Below the pieces are notes generated by a model, which was not told where the DNA came from, ran no database searches, and worked only from the letters and a program-made list of their open reading frames with translations. DNA of 22,293 nt. It comes from Bigelowiella natans CCMP2755. Its lineage: Eukaryota > Cercozoa > Chlorarachniophyceae. A program made the translations under genes and the position numbers. The stretch is taken from NCBI GenBank assembly GCA_000320545.1, contig ADNK01002390.1, forward strand, positions 1-22,293, given 5' to 3'. This document shows, piece by piece, positions 21,181-22,293 of this stretch (its first letter is position 1; each line of letters begins with the position of its first letter).

Positions 21181-21496
21181 ATGGGATCTAGCCATTCAAC
21201 CAAGAGCAAGGTTTCCTCCCTCTTGGAGGACCTCCTTGATGGGACTCCTCGCGGACGCAAACGGACGGAGTTCATAGAGAAGGTGGTCATCGCACTCATT
21301 GTTTTGGTTTAGCGGATAGGGTAGAAATGAGGGAGCATTGAATCGCCTTTCGCTTCGAGCTGGAACAGGCAACTTTTGACTACGTCCCCCCCCCCTCCCC
21401 CCCCTTTCCCTATCACTAAGATATGGAAGCTAGTTGACCCCAAGAAGTCGGGGGTGTTGGATGGACCTCGAGCACTTATGCTCATCAAGGCATTAG
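21181..21496 (+). CDS. EF-hand-like protein with possible N-myristoylation, 5' exons
   Basis: Start of a gene that probably continues past the right edge. Exon 1 is 21181-21282 and exon 2 is 21421-21496; they join in phase 0 and leave phase 1. The in-frame TGA upstream of the ATG supports this start. The N-terminus MGSSHS fits the MGxxxS rule for N-myristoylation, which would place the protein at membranes. Then come LLEDLLDG, the basic PRGRKR, and FIEKIWKLVDPKKSGVLDG. The last resembles an EF-hand: helix, then a loop with D-x-K-x-S-G-x-L, then ALMLIKALG as the exit helix. The loop lacks the usual acidic residue at position 12, so calcium binding is doubtful. Reading through the first donor would instead give a hydrophobic VVIALIVLV and a stop at 21310-21312. 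Confidence 0.5.
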
Positions 21497-21497
21497 G

Positions 21498-21551
21498 TAG
21501 AAGTAGTAGTAGTAGAAGTAGTAGTAGTAGTAGAAGTGGTGGTGGTGGTGT
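21498..21551. repeat. (AGT)n(GGT)n tract starting at a splice donor
   Basis: AGT/AGA units then GGT units begin immediately after the exon ending 21496, so the donor GTAGAAGTAG is itself the first repeat unit. Confidence 0.8.
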
Positions 21552-21884
21552 TAGCAATGTACAAAAAACCCTAATCTCGTACTCATTGGGTGGTTTGAAA
21601 GTGACTTAAGTCGCCCCCCCCTCTGAGGTTGATGAATGGAATGATCTCTGGATATTAGTGGTTGGTATGATAGATCAACAGGGGGGTGGATTGTTTAGAA
21701 AGGGAGAGGGAAGGTGCATTCAAGTTGCCGCCTCTCAAGGCAAAACTCACGTTCCACTTCTGCCCCCCCCTCAAATTATTAGCCAAACACTGCAAAGCCC
21801 GTGCAATTAAATCCAATACGGTATCATCATGTTACGTCCCTTTTCTGAACGATGTCAGGAATTCTATGATATTTGTATGAATTT

Positions 21885-21885
<1 letters not shown>

Positions 21886-21923
<38 letters not shown>

Positions 21924-21942
21924 GTGTGTGTGTGTGTATTAA
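21886..21942. repeat. Compound (AT)n(GT)n microsatellite
   Basis: About 17 AT units followed by about 9 GT units, in the probable intron between 21496 and 22081. Read on the other strand it is (AC)n(AT)n, matching the other compound tracts in the window. Confidence 0.9.
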
Positions 21943-22080
21943 AATGTGTGAATGTAGCGCAGATGTAGGTACACCCGGTGATTCGAAGTGTGTAAACACT
22001 CTGTAATTTAGTGTTTGACAAGTGTAATTTCATATAAACATTAGATATATATAGTTAATGGTAACAACCCTCTCTTCCAG

Positions 22081-22156
22081 ATACCGAAGTTATCGAAACA
22101 AGGGGGTGTACGACAGCTGATGGGGTTTTCGTTTGAAGGAGAAGACTTTGCTGACG
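22081..22156 (+). CDS. Candidate downstream exon of the EF-hand-like gene
   Basis: A strong CTCTCTTCCAG acceptor is followed by an open stretch ending at an ACG|GTATAC donor. In phase 0 it reads IPKLSKQGG, RQLMGFSFEGEDFADG. The preceding exon leaves phase 1, which here would give DTEVIETRG and soon a TGA. So either one exon of 3n+2 nt is missing between 21497 and 22080, or the gene ends here in the other frame. I favour the first reading because of the better residue composition and the flanking donor. Confidence 0.35.
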
Positions 22157-22293
22157 GTATACAAGAAATCTGTTTATAACCACGTGGAAGAATTTGGGGA
22201 AAATCACCGCCCCTCCATCGTAGATGTTAATGTGGTATCATCATTCTGCATCGTTGATTTAATGCGTCCTTTAGATCTTTATACCTTTTCATA

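Noticed and set aside
1-22293. CRISPR array, tRNA, rRNA, phage or bacterial mobile system
   Set aside because: No spaced direct repeats, cloverleaf with T-loop, rRNA core motif or prokaryotic gene organisation was seen; the repeats are simple microsatellites.

Overview
This window looks like nuclear DNA from an intron-dense eukaryote, probably a unicellular alga or other protist. No exact lineage can be read from it. There are no operons or Shine-Dalgarno-led ORFs. Almost all coding sequence is split into short exons (15-364 nt) by GT-AG introns, many of which carry long dinucleotide and trinucleotide microsatellites. Only one gene has a long uninterrupted exon. Most long ORFs in a plain six-frame view are therefore repeat-driven or antisense shadows. 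I rebuilt the genes by hand from splice sites, reading-frame phase and protein-family motifs. In six models the exon phases are consistent end to end, with the coding sum divisible by three.

Layout from left to right: (1) minus strand, 168-1449: the 5' part of a Spinster-like major facilitator transporter that runs off the left edge. (2) plus strand, 1791-6134: a 19-exon LCAT-like alpha/beta hydrolase of 472 aa with nucleophile GHSNG, three microexons of 21-23 nt, one GC-AG intron and an acidic C-terminal extension. (3) plus, about 7637-8859: a leucine-rich-repeat protein on one long exon plus a short 5' exon. (4) minus, 10044-11088: a 239-aa protein with a probable signal peptide and a lysine-rich coiled coil (5 exons). 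(5) plus, 11519-13374: a SpoU/TrmH-family RNA 2'-O-methyltransferase (9 exons, 354 aa). (6) minus, 14601-16537: an unrecognised protein of about 240 aa (8 exons). (7) plus, 16560-19204: a 401-aa AT-hook protein (9 exons). (8) plus, from 21181: the start of a possibly N-myristoylated EF-hand-like protein running toward the right edge.

The genes do not form an obvious pathway; this reads as ordinary gene territory with several divergent and convergent pairs. The most striking unexplained signal is not a gene. Stretches downstream of gene 3' ends (about 6140-7000, 8880-9900, 13500-14260, 19480-20400) are saturated with short palindromes such as GCTAGC and GCATGC, which are nearly absent from exons, introns and the divergent 5' spacers. 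No rRNA, tRNA, CRISPR array or intact transposon was seen.
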